A stretch of 64,000 bases of DNA from Comamonas avium (GCF_014836675.1 NZ_JACSQK010000004.1:124001-188000); one strand, 5' to 3'; positions 27,991 to 36,662 are shown, counted from the stretch's first letter. Program-made: numbers and translations. The notes: generated by a model from the sequence alone, not told the origin.

Positions 27991-28929
27991 TCAGGCCACC
28001 AGGCCCTGCAGCACCGTGGGGTAGCGCAGGCGCACACGCAGCTCCTGCTTGATACGCGCATTGCGCATGCGGCGTGACTCGCCCATGAAGCTGAGCATGG
28101 TGGGCGCCAGCATTTGCTGCGCTGCATCCCGCGTCACACGCGGTGGTCGGGGCATGCCATACAGGTCGGCAGCCAGATCGAAATACTCGCCCATGCGCAT
28201 CTGCGTGTCATCACTGGCGTGATAGACCCGTTGCGGTTTGCCACGCCACATGGCGGCAATGGCAATGCGCGCCAGATCATCAGCGTGAATGTGGTTGGTA
28301 TACACATCGTCTTGTGCATTCAAGACTGGCAAGCCTTTGAGCAATCGCCCGCGGGGCGTGCCCCCCTCCCGGTCGGGCGCGTAAATACCGGGAATACGCA
28401 GCACCTGCACCCGCAGACCACTGTGCTGGCCAAAGTGCAGCAAGCGCTGCTCGGCATCGACACGCCGGCGTGCACGATCGGTTGTGGGGTTCAGCGTGCG
28501 CGTTTCATCCACCCATGCCCCGTCGCAATTGCCGTAAACACCCGTGGTAGAGCCATATACCAGCGCCTTGGGCAAGCGCCCCTGGCGCAGTACACGCACC
28601 ACATGCGCACTGCGCGTATCAAAGGCCCCCTGCCCCGGCGGAGGTGCCATGTGAATGACACGATCCGCCAGCCCGCGCAAACGGCGCAGGCTGGACAGAT
28701 CATCCAGATTCCCGACCAGCGGCGTTATGCCCAGCTGGCGCAATGCCGCTGCTTTCTCGGGCGACGACGTCAACGCCAGCACCTTGGGACCGTGCTGGCG
28801 CGTCTGCGCAGCCACCAGCTGCAGCGCCTGTGCAATACGCTGGCCCACATCCCCACAGCCAATGATGAGCACACGCGTTCGGCGAAACCTTGCTGGCAAA
28901 GCACCGCGCGGGATTTGGATTGAAGGCAA
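27991..28929 (-). CDS. NAD-dependent epimerase/dehydratase family protein, YeeZ-like
   Basis: An extended SDR-type protein. The Rossmann motif RVLIIGCGDVGQRIAQALQ is at the N-terminus, followed by VIHMAPPPGQGAFDTRSAHVVRVL, the YGSTTGVYGNCDGAWVDETR active-site region, and IPGIYAPDREGG. It resembles E. coli YeeZ, a putative sugar-nucleotide epimerase. The frame has no ATG before the Rossmann motif. TTG codons at 28929 and 28899, or a TTG at 29040, are the only starts, and I choose 28929 without confidence. An ATG in another frame at 29026 suggests a possible frameshift near the 5' end. It is divergent from the ferredoxin-reductase gene. Confidence 0.75.
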   Translation of the reverse strand: MPSIQIPRGALPARFRRTRVLIIGCGDVGQRIAQALQLVAAQTRQHGPKVLALTSSPEKAAALRQLGITPLVGNLDDLSSLRRLRGLADRVIHMAPPPGQGAFDTRSAHVVRVLRQGRLPKALVYGSTTGVYGNCDGAWVDETRTLNPTTDRARRRVDAEQRLLHFGQHSGLRVQVLRIPGIYAPDREGGTPRGRLLKGLPVLNAQDDVYTNHIHADDLARIAIAAMWRGKPQRVYHASDDTQMRMGEYFDLAADLYGMPRPPRVTRDAAQQMLAPTMLSFMGESRRMRNARIKQELRVRLRYPTVLQGLVA

Positions 28930-29053
28930 AATCGGGTATCCCCATTGAATACTGTTGTGCAACGGGCCACTTTGTGCAGCCCATTGCCTGTGCTGCGCCA
29001 CGCCTGCCCTGCAGGTCAGCGCACATTGAGAAACCGCCAAGGATAGCTAGAAG

Positions 29054-30091
29054 ATGACCGCCCCCGCATTCCAGATCACCGTTGAACCCAGTGGTCGCCA
29101 GTTTTCCGCCAGCAGCAGCGAGACCATTTTGGCTGCAGCCATCACTGCCGGCGTTGGCCTGCCCTACGGCTGCAAAGACGGAGCCTGTGGCTCATGCAAA
29201 TGCAAGAAACTCAGCGGAGAAGTCACGCACGAGAGCCACTCCGACAAGGCTTTGACACCCGCTGAGCTGGAGGCTGGCTTTATTTTGACCTGCCGCGCAA
29301 CAGCACACACCGATGTGGTGCTGGAGTCGCGCCAAGTCACCGACGCCCACGCTTTCCCCATCAAAAAAATGCCAGTGCGCGTGGCCGCTTTCGAAAAGCT
29401 CTCGCACGACGTCATGCGCGTTCAGCTGCAATTGCCCGCCAACACCGTGTTCCAGTATTTTGCGGGCCAGTACATTGAATTTATCTTGCGCGACGGAACA
29501 CGCCGCGCCTACTCCATCGCCACAGCGCCCCATGTGCAGGAAACGGCTCCCGGTATTGAACTGCACATCCGCCACATGCCCGGCGGGGTGTTCACCGACC
29601 ATGTGTTCGGTGCGATGAAGGAAAAGGAAATTTTGCGCACTGAGGGCCCTTTTGGCAGCTTCTTCCTGCGCGAAGACTCCGACAAGCCCATGGTGTTCCT
29701 GGCCTCTGGCACCGGCTTTGCCCCCATCCAGGGTTTGCTGACACACATGCAGCACAAGGGCATTACCCGTTCTGTCAGCCTGTACTGGGGCGGTCGCCGT
29801 CCAGAAGATCTGTACCAGGATGCATGGGTCAAGCAACTGGCTGCGCTCATGCCCAATCTGCGCTACGTGCCTGTCGTGTCAGATGCTCAGCCCACCGACA
29901 ACTGGACAGGCCGCAGTGGCTATGTGCACCAGGCGGTGCTGGATGACTTTGCTGATCTGTCGGGCCATGAGGTCTACGCCTGCGGCGCTCCCGTCATGGT
30001 GGATTCGGCCCGTACCAGCTACACCAGCCAGCGCGCTCTGCCAGAAGAAGCGTTCTTTGCCGACGCATTCACCAGCGCAGCAGACAAGTAA
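29054..30091 (+). CDS. 2Fe-2S ferredoxin / FAD-NAD(P) reductase fusion (AscD-like)
   Basis: A 345-aa electron-transfer flavoprotein often annotated as CDP-6-deoxy-delta-3,4-glucoseen reductase. The N-terminal plant-type ferredoxin has C-x4-C-x2-C (GCKDGACGSCKC) and a fourth Cys about 30 residues later (FILTCRAT). The FAD domain has the RAYSIA motif and the NAD domain has ASGTGFAPIQG and a C-terminal CGAP. The order ferredoxin-FAD-NAD is that of AscD and of oxygenase reductases such as BenC. No partner oxygenase or sugar genes are nearby, so the electron acceptor is unknown; the AscD name should not be read as a pathway. Confidence 0.88.
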   Translation: MTAPAFQITVEPSGRQFSASSSETILAAAITAGVGLPYGCKDGACGSCKCKKLSGEVTHESHSDKALTPAELEAGFILTCRATAHTDVVLESRQVTDAHAFPIKKMPVRVAAFEKLSHDVMRVQLQLPANTVFQYFAGQYIEFILRDGTRRAYSIATAPHVQETAPGIELHIRHMPGGVFTDHVFGAMKEKEILRTEGPFGSFFLREDSDKPMVFLASGTGFAPIQGLLTHMQHKGITRSVSLYWGGRRPEDLYQDAWVKQLAALMPNLRYVPVVSDAQPTDNWTGRSGYVHQAVLDDFADLSGHEVYACGAPVMVDSARTSYTSQRALPEEAFFADAFTSAADK

Positions 30092-30314
30092 ACGCGGCAC
30101 TGCCCGCACGAGGCCGCCTTGCGCGGCCTTTTTTACGGCTGCTTACAAAGCCCTGTACTGGACAAAAAAATCTCTTGGGTGTACCACGCACAAAAAATGC
30201 GCACTCGCAACAGACACGCCGCATTCTTCAACGAACAAAGCGAATCACGCTGCAAATACCTCGAACTCAGCGCATACCCAAGTCCATCCAGACGAATCTT
30301 GCACAATACTTGCC

Positions 30315-31286
30315 ATGAACCGTCGAAACATCTTGCTGTCCTCCGTTGTCTGTGCCGTGGCACTGGCATCTCCTTTGGCTCAAGCTGCTGAGCAGCCCAT
30401 CCGCCTGATCGTGCCTTATGCACCTGGCGGCCCGCTGGATGTCACATCCCGCATACTGGCTGAGCGCGTGCGCGATAGCCTGGGCACCGTGATTGTGGAG
30501 AACAAGCCCGGAGCGGGCGGCAACATTGGAGTAGATGCCATTGCCAAGGCGGCTCCAGATGGCAAGACCATCGGACTGGCCGCTGTAGCCACCCACGCCG
30601 TCAATCCATGGCTGTACAAGAAGCTGCCTTTCGATGCTGATAAGGACTTTGCGGCCATCACACAGATGGTGCGCGTGCCCAACGTGCTGGTGCTCAATAC
30701 GCAAAAGGCCAAAGAGCTGAACATCAACTCGGTCGCAGACCTGGCTGCCTACGGCAAGGCCCACCCCGGCAAGCTCAGCTATGGCAGCGGCGGCAATGGC
30801 AGTGCGGGTCATCTGGCTGGTGAAATGCTGCAGCAGGGTCTGGGCTTTACAGCCGTACATATCCCTTACCGCGGTGCAAGCCCAGCCCAGTTGGCGCTGC
30901 TGGCCGGTGAGGTTGATTTCAACATCGACAACCTGGCTGCTGCATCCAGCAACATTCAATCGGGCAAGCTCAAGGCTCTGGCCGTCACCACCCCCGACGA
31001 AAGCAAGCTGCTGCCCGGCGTGCCTCCACTGTCCAAGAACATCAAGGGCTTTGCCATTGATACATGGTGGGGCCTGGTCGCACCAGCGGGCACACCTGCC
31101 GATGTACTCGAAAAACTCAACAAGGCATTCACTGACGCCCTCAAGGACCCCGAAACGCAAAAACGTTTTGCCTCTTTGATGGCCGAACCCGTGCCCACTA
31201 CGCCCAAAGAGTTCCAGGCATTCATGGCTGCAGAACGCAACAAATACGGCCCTGTGGTCAAGGCCTCAGGCGCCAGCGTTGATTGA
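30315..31286 (+). CDS. Bug/TctC-family periplasmic receptor
   Basis: A 323-aa tripartite tricarboxylate transporter-type binding protein. It has a signal peptide (RRNILLSSVVCAVALASPLAQA), the N-terminal IRLIVPYAPGGPLDVTSRIL, ENKPGAGGNIGVDAIAKAAPDG and the C-terminal WWGLVAPAGTPADVL, all diagnostic of the Bug family that is greatly expanded in Burkholderiales. No TctA/TctB membrane genes are adjacent, as is usual for orphan Bug receptors, and the ligand (commonly an organic acid) cannot be predicted. The ATG at 30315 is set by the signal peptide; the frame is open far upstream without meaning. A TTCG-loop terminator follows. Confidence 0.93.
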   Translation: MNRRNILLSSVVCAVALASPLAQAAEQPIRLIVPYAPGGPLDVTSRILAERVRDSLGTVIVENKPGAGGNIGVDAIAKAAPDGKTIGLAAVATHAVNPWLYKKLPFDADKDFAAITQMVRVPNVLVLNTQKAKELNINSVADLAAYGKAHPGKLSYGSGGNGSAGHLAGEMLQQGLGFTAVHIPYRGASPAQLALLAGEVDFNIDNLAAASSNIQSGKLKALAVTTPDESKLLPGVPPLSKNIKGFAIDTWWGLVAPAGTPADVLEKLNKAFTDALKDPETQKRFASLMAEPVPTTPKEFQAFMAAERNKYGPVVKASGASVD

Positions 31287-31313
31287 TATCACGGCATGCC
31301 GCATGCTGTTTTA

Positions 31314-31337
31314 AAAGGCACCTTCGGGTGCCTTTTT
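31314..31337 (+). terminator. Terminator after the Bug receptor gene
   Basis: Stem AAAGGCACC/GGTGCCTTT closed by a TTCG tetraloop, then TT. Clean intrinsic terminator. Confidence 0.9.
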
Positions 31338-31516
31338 CATGTGCAAGCACAAATCGCCGTCGCTTTCAGGCTGCCCGCCAATCCCCTGCACACAGACAGT
31401 CAGTACTTACCCGCAGCCGCTACGTGCAAAGAACAGCTGCGCTACAAACAAGTGGCCATGCATTGAGATAACTGCGCTTGACGCAGGTTTGTGATTGACC
31501 CCGGGAGGAGACCACC

Positions 31517-32137
31517 ATGCCCAAAATCCGCTGCAGCTACCAGCTTCACATCCAGTTGAACGAAAGCAAGCCCGCCATCTGGCGCCGCCTAGTCGTGGCA
31601 GACAGCACCAGCCTTGCCCAATTGCATCGCACCATTCAGGCAGCCATGGGCTGGGAAAACCGCCACGGCTACGCTTTTGAAATTGCGGGACAGCGCTACG
31701 GCCAGCCCAATGCCGACTTGCCCGAAGACCCCACCATGGATGCACGCCGCTACACCCTGAGCCAGCTGCTGCAAGGCCAGGCCCTGGCAGTGCGCTACCT
31801 GTATGACTTGAACGCAGGCTGGCAACTGCGCATCAAACTGGAGGCCTGCACCCCCATTGGCAGCCCTGAAGCCTTGCACAGCCTGCCCATTTGCCTGGGC
31901 GGGCGCAACGCATGTCCACCAGAAAACTGGAGCGGCGGCATGTCCGCATTTACAGATTTTGTGCAGGCTATTCAAGACAAGCAGCACCCGGGCCACCATG
32001 CAGCATTGCGCCTGCACCCAGCTGATTTCGATGCCAAGCTTTTTGATCTGCCAGCAGCACAAGCCCGCATTCACGCCTTGCAGTTACTGCGGCCAAGCAC
32101 ATCGGCAGCAGTTAAGCCAGAAACCGCATTTCTATAG
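31517..32137 (+). CDS. Plasmid pRiA4b ORF-3-like family protein
   Basis: A 206-aa member of the pRiA4b ORF-3 family, sometimes labelled IS1096 passenger TnpR-like. Diagnostic parts are the opening IRCSYQLHIQLNESKPAIWRR, the middle LHRTIQAAMGWENRHGYAFEI and CLGGRNACPPENWSG. The usual YDFGDxW motif is YDLNAGW here. The biochemical function is unknown. Family members turn up on plasmids and near mobile elements, but I see no transposase or terminal repeats around this one, so it is probably a resident chromosomal copy. GGGAGGAG precedes the start. Palindrome copy D acts as its probable terminator. Confidence 0.8.
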   Translation: MPKIRCSYQLHIQLNESKPAIWRRLVVADSTSLAQLHRTIQAAMGWENRHGYAFEIAGQRYGQPNADLPEDPTMDARRYTLSQLLQGQALAVRYLYDLNAGWQLRIKLEACTPIGSPEALHSLPICLGGRNACPPENWSGGMSAFTDFVQAIQDKQHPGHHAALRLHPADFDAKLFDLPAAQARIHALQLLRPSTSAAVKPETAFL

Positions 32138-32464
32138 AGACTTTTCAAAATAAAGAGCAGCTAGCGCAGGCGATTAAAGGCTTTCGAAGGCCAATGACTT
32201 CAAAGGTGCCAAAAACAAAGCGCCATCTGCTCTTTTTTCAATCATTTCAAACGGTTATCCAGCGCAATTGCACATGTTTTATTGATCCGCGTCATGCCTG
32301 AATACAAAATGCTCTCCGTTAGCTCGGAGAAAGTTTGAATTTCACAAAAGTCTGAAAGTTCAGGATCACAATATCGGCCAACTGGACAGTTAGACCCGTT
32401 CTAAGGTTCGTGACTGCCGAGCAACTCTCTCTTCACAACGATTTGTTTCGTAAGGATTTGCGCT
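32138..32464. promoter_or_regulatory. Upstream region of azurin
   Basis: No gene in 327 bases. The first 100 hold palindrome copy D. At 32282-32295 the sequence TTGAT-CCGC-GTCAT partly matches an Fnr/Anr box (TTGAT-N4-ATCAA), with a good left half and a poor right half, in a plausible place for anaerobic control of azurin. The ribosome site AAGGA lies before ATG 32465. Confidence 0.35.
32152..32235. repeat. Dispersed intergenic palindrome, copy D, probable terminator
   Basis: Outer arms AAAGAGCAGCTAGCGC and GCGCCATCTGCTCTTT pair with two mismatches and are followed by a T run. The inner part differs from copies A-C. It ends the pRiA4b-like gene. Confidence 0.65.
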
Positions 32465-32920
32465 ATGAAAAAAACTCTGATGACGCTCGCCCTGCTGGCT
32501 GCTGGTGGCATTGCTGCTCCAGCTATGGCTGCTGACTGCGCTATTACCGTTGAAGGTAATGACCAAATGCAATTCAGTGTGAAGAACATTGAAGTGCCCA
32601 AGTCCTGCAAGAACTACACCGTTACCCTCAAGCACGTGGGCAAGATGCCCAAGTCCTCGATGGGCCACAACCTGGTACTGACCACCGCAGCTGACGCCAC
32701 CGCCGCTGCTGCAGATGGCATGAAGGCAGGCGCAGCTGCTGACTATGTCAAGGCTGGCGACACCCGCGTCATCGCACACACCAAGGTCATTGGTGGTGGT
32801 GAATCGACCCAGGTTGTGATCGATGTGGCCAAGCTCAAGGCTGGCACTGACTACACCTACTTTTGCTCTTTCCCCGGTCACTCCTTCATCATGAAGGGTG
32901 CGCTGAAGCTGGGCGCTTAA
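32465..32920 (+). CDS. azu: Azurin
   Basis: Azurin is a small periplasmic blue copper protein that shuttles electrons to nitrite reductase, peroxidase or other acceptors. The 151-aa precursor has a Sec signal peptide ([22 protein letters not shown] cut before ADC). The mature chain has the copper ligands His in SSMGHNLV and Cys, His, Met in [12 protein letters not shown], plus the structural Cys pair near its N-terminus. Length and fold match classical azurins. It is monocistronic with its own strong terminator. No nitrite reductase or other partner gene lies in the window. Confidence 0.96.
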   Translation: MKKTLMTLALLAAGGIAAPAMAADCAITVEGNDQMQFSVKNIEVPKSCKNYTVTLKHVGKMPKSSMGHNLVLTTAADATAAAADGMKAGAAADYVKAGDTRVIAHTKVIGGGESTQVVIDVAKLKAGTDYTYFCSFPGHSFIMKGALKLGA

Positions 32921-32960
32921 TCCACGCTGACCGCCGGTGCATGCGCCGGCATCTCTTCAA

Positions 32961-32993
32961 AAAGCCCCGGGCATTGCGCCCCGGGGCTTTTTT
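32961..32993 (+). terminator. Terminator after azurin
   Basis: Stem AAAGCCCCGG (32961-32970) and CCGGGGCTTT (32981-32990) with a 10-nt loop and six T residues in all. Confidence 0.9.
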
Positions 32994-33120
32994 GTTGCCT
33001 GCCTGGCTCCAAGACTTCTGTGTTCGATAAACACCTGTGACCTGCGCACATGCAATCTCTCGACAGCTCACCGCTAGCATGCGGCAGCGATCACCCAACA
33101 ACACACCGAGGAGCCAGCGC

Positions 33121-33507
33121 ATGGACCACACAGCACACCAGACCCCACACCCCGAAGAAGGCGCCGTTCGCCAGCCTCTGGAAATGTACATGCGCGGCCA
33201 TGCAGAAGACAACGCCGAGCACATGCGCGCTGCCTTCCTGCCCACTGCCCGCCTGGAAAGCGTGCGCGAAGGTCCTCTGACGTCCTGGGATCTGGACTTT
33301 TACTGCCTGCGTTTTACCAATACACCTGCACCCGACGAGTCCACGCGCCGCCGCAGCATTGACTGGCTGGACATCACCGGCACCTCGGCCATGGCAAAAG
33401 TTACGCTGGTCCATGGCAGCGTCACCTTCACAGACTATTTTGTGCTGCTCAAAACAGAACAGGGCTGGAAGATAGCAAACAAAGCATTTCACGCACAGCC
33501 GCAATAA
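33121..33507 (+). CDS. NTF2-like / putative lumazine-binding family protein
   Basis: A 128-aa protein with the cone-shaped NTF2-like pattern: VRQPLEMYMRGHAEDNAEHMRAAFLPTA at the start, then SIDWLDITGTSAMAKVTLV and FTDYFVLLKTEQGWKIANKAF at the end. The pattern matches the putative lumazine-binding branch used widely for small-ligand binding or as unknown hydrolases/isomerases. No catalytic residues can be assigned. ATG 33121 has GAGGAG upstream; the frame is open to 33037 without sense. An AAGCCCAGC/GCTGGGCTT hairpin at 33529-33549 may be its terminator. Confidence 0.75.
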   Translation: MDHTAHQTPHPEEGAVRQPLEMYMRGHAEDNAEHMRAAFLPTARLESVREGPLTSWDLDFYCLRFTNTPAPDESTRRRSIDWLDITGTSAMAKVTLVHGSVTFTDYFVLLKTEQGWKIANKAFHAQPQ

Positions 33508-33528
33508 GCGGCCTCTTTTGATACCCCC

Positions 33529-33549
33529 AAGCCCAGCCATGCTGGGCTT
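33529..33549 (+). terminator. Possible terminator after the NTF2-like gene
   Basis: Nine-bp stem AAGCCCAGC/GCTGGGCTT with a CAT loop. The tail (GCTTGTTTGGG) is only moderately T-rich, so termination may be weak. Confidence 0.5.
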
Positions 33550-33650
33550 GCTTGTTTGGGAGTAAAAATTACTGGCCATGTCTGCTTAAAGTCTTTTCAG
33601 CACAGCGCACAATGCCCTCTTTTTCATAGCACTCAAAAACGCTCCAGACC

Positions 33651-34004
33651 ATGACTCAGCAAAGCATTGCAACCTCGTTTTTCACCATCGGCGAATTCCA
33701 TGCTCTGAGTGGTGACGAGATCACACGCACCGCCCATATCGATGTGCCAGCCGAGTGCCTGCAGGTTGCGACCACCTTGCAATCGGCACGCCAATGGCTC
33801 AATGAGCAGCACGCAGGCATCGATATGGAATGCGCTGCCGAGCTGCCTTTGCGCGGTTATTTCTCGTTCCAAAGTGAACAATCCACGCAAGGCTTTCACG
33901 TAGAAAGTGCGCAGTTGATTGCCATGGATGAAGGCTTTGTTGTGCGCGCCAGTCTGGACAACGGCGTGTGCGTAGAAAGCGACTGGCTTGCCATTGCGTT
34001 GTAA
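33651..34004 (+). CDS. Hypothetical protein, 117 aa
   Basis: I do not recognise a family. The protein is soluble and acidic, with no signal peptide or membrane helix. It opens MTQQSIATSFFTIGEFHALS and has the alternating pattern expected of a beta-rich fold (HIDVPAECLQVATTLQ, LRGYFSFQSEQ, FVVRASLDNGVCVESDWLAI). Its codon use looks like that of its neighbours. It lies between two terminator-like hairpins, so it is probably monocistronic. Confidence 0.55.
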   Translation: MTQQSIATSFFTIGEFHALSGDEITRTAHIDVPAECLQVATTLQSARQWLNEQHAGIDMECAAELPLRGYFSFQSEQSTQGFHVESAQLIAMDEGFVVRASLDNGVCVESDWLAIAL

Positions 34005-34096
34005 AAAATCATAAAAGCTAACGCTCTAACGCACACCCAGAAATCGTTAAAAGCTATATTTTTAAAACCACGCACCAGCACTTCACACCACAGCAC

Positions 34097-34120
34097 AGCC
34101 CGCGGACATGCGGGCTTTTT
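34097..34120 (+). terminator. Terminator before the hemolysin III-like gene
   Basis: Stem AGCCCGC/GCGGGCT with a GGACAT loop and five T residues. It ends transcription of the 117-aa gene. Confidence 0.8.
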
Positions 34121-34214
34121 AATGTCTGTCCCTTGTTGCTGCACGCTCATTCGCTGCGCTCTGACACGTTTGCTTGCTTTGTTCTGGCTTGCAAGCGGGT
34201 GTAGATCGCCCAAT

Positions 34215-34856
34215 ATGGGAGCCATGTACTACGGTGAACGCTTTAACGCCTGGACGCATCTGGTTGGCGCCCTGTTTGCGCTGACGGGCGCGACATGGCT
34301 GATCGTGGTCACCAGCCTGCGCGCCGACGCACAGGCCATCACCAGCGTCAGCATCTATGGCGTTGCCATGGTGTTGCTGTATGCCACCTCAACCCTCTAT
34401 CACAGCGTGCGCGGCCCGGCCAAACGCATCCTGCAAAAGTTCGACCACCTGAGCATCTATCTGATGATTGCAGGCAGTTACACGCCGTTTTGCCTGATCA
34501 GCCTGCGCGGTGCATGGGGCTGGAGCTTGTTTGGTGTCGTCTGGGGCCTGGCCCTAGTGGGCATGCTGCAAGAGATCAAGCCCCGCAATGAGGCACGTGT
34601 GCTTTCGCTCATCATTTATGCGGTGATGGGCTGGGTGGTGGTGGTGGCTACAGGGCCGCTGCTTGAGGCACTGGGCACTGCTGGCTTTATCTGGCTGGCT
34701 GCAGGCGGCCTGCTCTATAGCGTAGGTATCGTGTTCTTTGTGCTGGATGGCCGTGTGCGCCATTTTCACGGCATCTGGCATCTGTTTGTGATTGCAGGCA
34801 GCTTGCTGCATTACGTCACCATCATGCGCTACGTCTTGCCCAGCGCTGTGGTTTGA
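34215..34856 (+). CDS. Hemolysin III / PAQR-like membrane protein (YqfA type)
   Basis: A 213-aa, seven-helix membrane protein of the hemolysin III superfamily, related to PAQR hydrolase-like receptors. Conserved features are ERFNAWTHLVGA near the start, STLYHSVRG, FDHLSIYLMIAGSYTPFCL and HGIWHLFVIAGSLLHY; the His, Asp and Ser residues would form the metal site. E. coli YqfA helps set membrane energy metabolism and fluidity; true hemolysis is doubtful for such proteins. Start at ATG 34215 or 34224; neither has an ideal ribosome site. Confidence 0.85.
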   Translation: MGAMYYGERFNAWTHLVGALFALTGATWLIVVTSLRADAQAITSVSIYGVAMVLLYATSTLYHSVRGPAKRILQKFDHLSIYLMIAGSYTPFCLISLRGAWGWSLFGVVWGLALVGMLQEIKPRNEARVLSLIIYAVMGWVVVVATGPLLEALGTAGFIWLAAGGLLYSVGIVFFVLDGRVRHFHGIWHLFVIAGSLLHYVTIMRYVLPSAVV

Positions 34857-34890
34857 TGAAGGCTTCCCCGACGTCCCACCAGCCCTGCGC

Positions 34891-35628
34891 TCACAGCAGG
34901 TCTTGCTGAACGGGCAAGGTCTGGGGACTCTCTTCAGGCGCATCTGTGGTGTTAGTCAATGGCGGTGGAGCCAGCACTTCATCCCATGTCACGCCCGCCA
35001 GCGGCTCCCAGTGCGCAACCATGATCCAGCGCAGTATTTGCGGCGCACTGGCCAGCTCTTCACCCAGAGCATCCAGGGCCTGACAAAGATAGCGAATGCT
35101 GCTGCGATCCAAGGCCGCAACGGGCTCTTCAATGAGCGTCAGGCGTGCACCGCTGGCCAAGGCAGCGGCGATGCCCAGCTTGCGCAGGCACCCGGTAGAC
35201 AAATGCCACAGGGGTTTGGACAAATGCTCTTGCAGGCCAAAGCCCTGGCAATGGCGGCTCCAGGCGGCCTCGCTCCAGGTGGGCCAACGCTGCGCGACTT
35301 CTTGCACCCATTGCTGGGCAGACATTTCACGCTCGTGCATTGCCGCACGTGGATGGTGCCAGTACACCTGCGCCACGTACGCCGCACTGTCTGCCTGACT
35401 GCACAGACCCGCACACTGCACACGACCACGCCCCGCAACAGCATGCCCGGCCAGCACCGCCAGCCATTGCTGCGCTTCTTCGCCAGATTCATCGACCACC
35501 ACGCAGATGCCAGGCTTCAACTGCTCGCTCCAACCTTTGGCTGGAAACTGGATGCCTTGTGGCCACAAATCGGCCCAGACCATCAGTGGTTTGTGCAACT
35601 CCTCGCGTTCATGTATGGCATTGGGCAC
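34891..35628 (-). CDS. ABC-type ATPase-like protein lacking Walker A
   Basis: A 245-aa protein with the architecture of an ABC ATPase. The signature-like LSTGCLRKLGIAAALASG, a Walker B/D-loop region RLTLIEEPVAALDRSS and a switch His in IMVAHW are in the right order and spacing. The N-terminal position that should hold GxxGxGKS reads VVVDESGEEAQQWLAVLAG, with no P-loop Lys, and the Walker B Asp is Glu. It therefore probably does not hydrolyse ATP in the normal way. There is no permease gene nearby. It may be a decayed paralogue or a protein that reused the fold; the frame is intact, which argues against recent decay. Confidence 0.65.
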   Translation of the reverse strand: MPNAIHEREELHKPLMVWADLWPQGIQFPAKGWSEQLKPGICVVVDESGEEAQQWLAVLAGHAVAGRGRVQCAGLCSQADSAAYVAQVYWHHPRAAMHEREMSAQQWVQEVAQRWPTWSEAAWSRHCQGFGLQEHLSKPLWHLSTGCLRKLGIAAALASGARLTLIEEPVAALDRSSIRYLCQALDALGEELASAPQILRWIMVAHWEPLAGVTWDEVLAPPPLTNTTDAPEESPQTLPVQQDLL

Positions 35629-35829
35629 AGGCCACCTTTTCCTTTCTTGTAACCAGCTTCATCACACCAGGGCTGACATCCCAGCCAGCAACTGTCAGCA
35701 GCGGCCTGCACAAGGCAAGCACATTCAGTGCCTGCTCGCGCACGGGGTAAGCCGGCAAATCAGACTTTGTTTGCCGGGGGTGACCATAAACCGCTATACA
35801 TTTTGCATGTTTGTTACAGGGAGAGAACA

Positions 35830-36471
35830 TTGCAAATCAAAACTACGGCCGTCTTGACACTCACCGCTGCTCTGGCTTTGACTGGCTGCGAAACCATGAC
35901 CGAAACCCAGCGCAACACAGCCCTTGGCGTGGGCGTAGGTGCTTTGGCAGGAGCAGGCATTGCCAAAGCCACAGGGGGAAAAGCCGGTAAAGGGGCTTTG
36001 ATTGGTGCAGCAGTAGGCGGCGTGGGCACCTATGTCTGGTCGGCCAGCATGGAGCGTCAGCGTCAGGAATTAGAAGCTGCAACCCGTGGCACGGGTGTGA
36101 CAGTGTCGCGTACCAGCGACAACCAGCTCAAGCTGGCCATACCGTCGGACATTTCGTTTGACAGCAACAGCGCCTACATCAAGAGCCAGTTTCGCCCCGT
36201 GCTTGACAGCTTTGTAACCAGTCTGCGTCGCAACCCTAACACCCACGTCATCATCGTGGGACACACCGACAGCACGGGTGGTGCGCACATCAATGACCCC
36301 CTGTCGCTGAGCCGCGCCAACGCCACACGCGACTACATCTTCAGCCAAGTGCGTGGCCCGCGCATCCAGACCGAAGGCCGTGGCGCACGTGAACCTGTTG
36401 CCTCCAACGACAGCGCCTGGGGCCGCGCTAAAAACCGTCGCGTTGAAGTGTTTGTGGCCGCCGCACAGTAA
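35830..36471 (+). CDS. OmpA-family outer-membrane lipoprotein (YiaD-like)
   Basis: A 213-aa lipoprotein. The start is TTG at 35830 with GGGAGAGA upstream, which places a lipobox (LALTG-C) right after a short signal peptide. A Gly-zipper-like hydrophobic region follows (GVGVGALAGAGIAKATGGKAGKGALIGAAVGG), then the C-terminal OmpA domain with ISFDSNSAYIKSQFRPVLD, VGHTDSTGG and GRGAREPVASNDSAWGRAKNRRVEV, the residues that bind peptidoglycan. The likely role is anchoring the outer membrane to the wall. A longer frame from 35728 gives no signal peptide. Confidence 0.88.
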   Translation: MQIKTTAVLTLTAALALTGCETMTETQRNTALGVGVGALAGAGIAKATGGKAGKGALIGAAVGGVGTYVWSASMERQRQELEAATRGTGVTVSRTSDNQLKLAIPSDISFDSNSAYIKSQFRPVLDSFVTSLRRNPNTHVIIVGHTDSTGGAHINDPLSLSRANATRDYIFSQVRGPRIQTEGRGAREPVASNDSAWGRAKNRRVEVFVAAAQ

Positions 36472-36493
36472 AAATAAAGCAGCACCTTCAATA

Positions 36494-36542
36494 ACAGAAA
36501 CGCAATCCACGCCTGGATCACAAGCGCTGGCTGCGTTTCTGT
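36494..36542 (+). terminator. Long hairpin after the OmpA-like lipoprotein gene
   Basis: Arms ACAGAAACGCA (36494-36504) and TGCGTTTCTGT (36532-36542) with an inner imperfect stem. No T run follows, so it may be a stability hairpin and not a terminator. Confidence 0.45.
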
Positions 36543-36633
36543 CGTGCCCTGCTTCAGTGTCAGGGCCGCCATGCAGACAGTGGCCTGCGTGTTCACCTAC
36601 ACAGGGTTGAGGACTTCTACCACTCGATGCCAA

Positions 36634-36662
36634 TTGACACATTTGGTAATGACTTCTATCTT
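36634..36662 (+). promoter_or_regulatory. Sigma-70 promoter before the diguanylate cyclase gene
   Basis: TTGACA (36634-36639) and TATCTT (36657-36662) are 17 bp apart. It is one of the best matches in the window and lies 96 bp before ATG 36758. Confidence 0.65.

Noticed and set aside
31517..32137. pRiA4b-like gene as part of an insertion element
   Set aside because: No transposase, terminal inverted repeats or target duplications are visible around it.
34122..34214. Extended N-terminus for the hemolysin III-like protein
   Set aside because: The Cys/Leu-rich extension overlaps the T tract of the preceding terminator and is absent from the family pattern.
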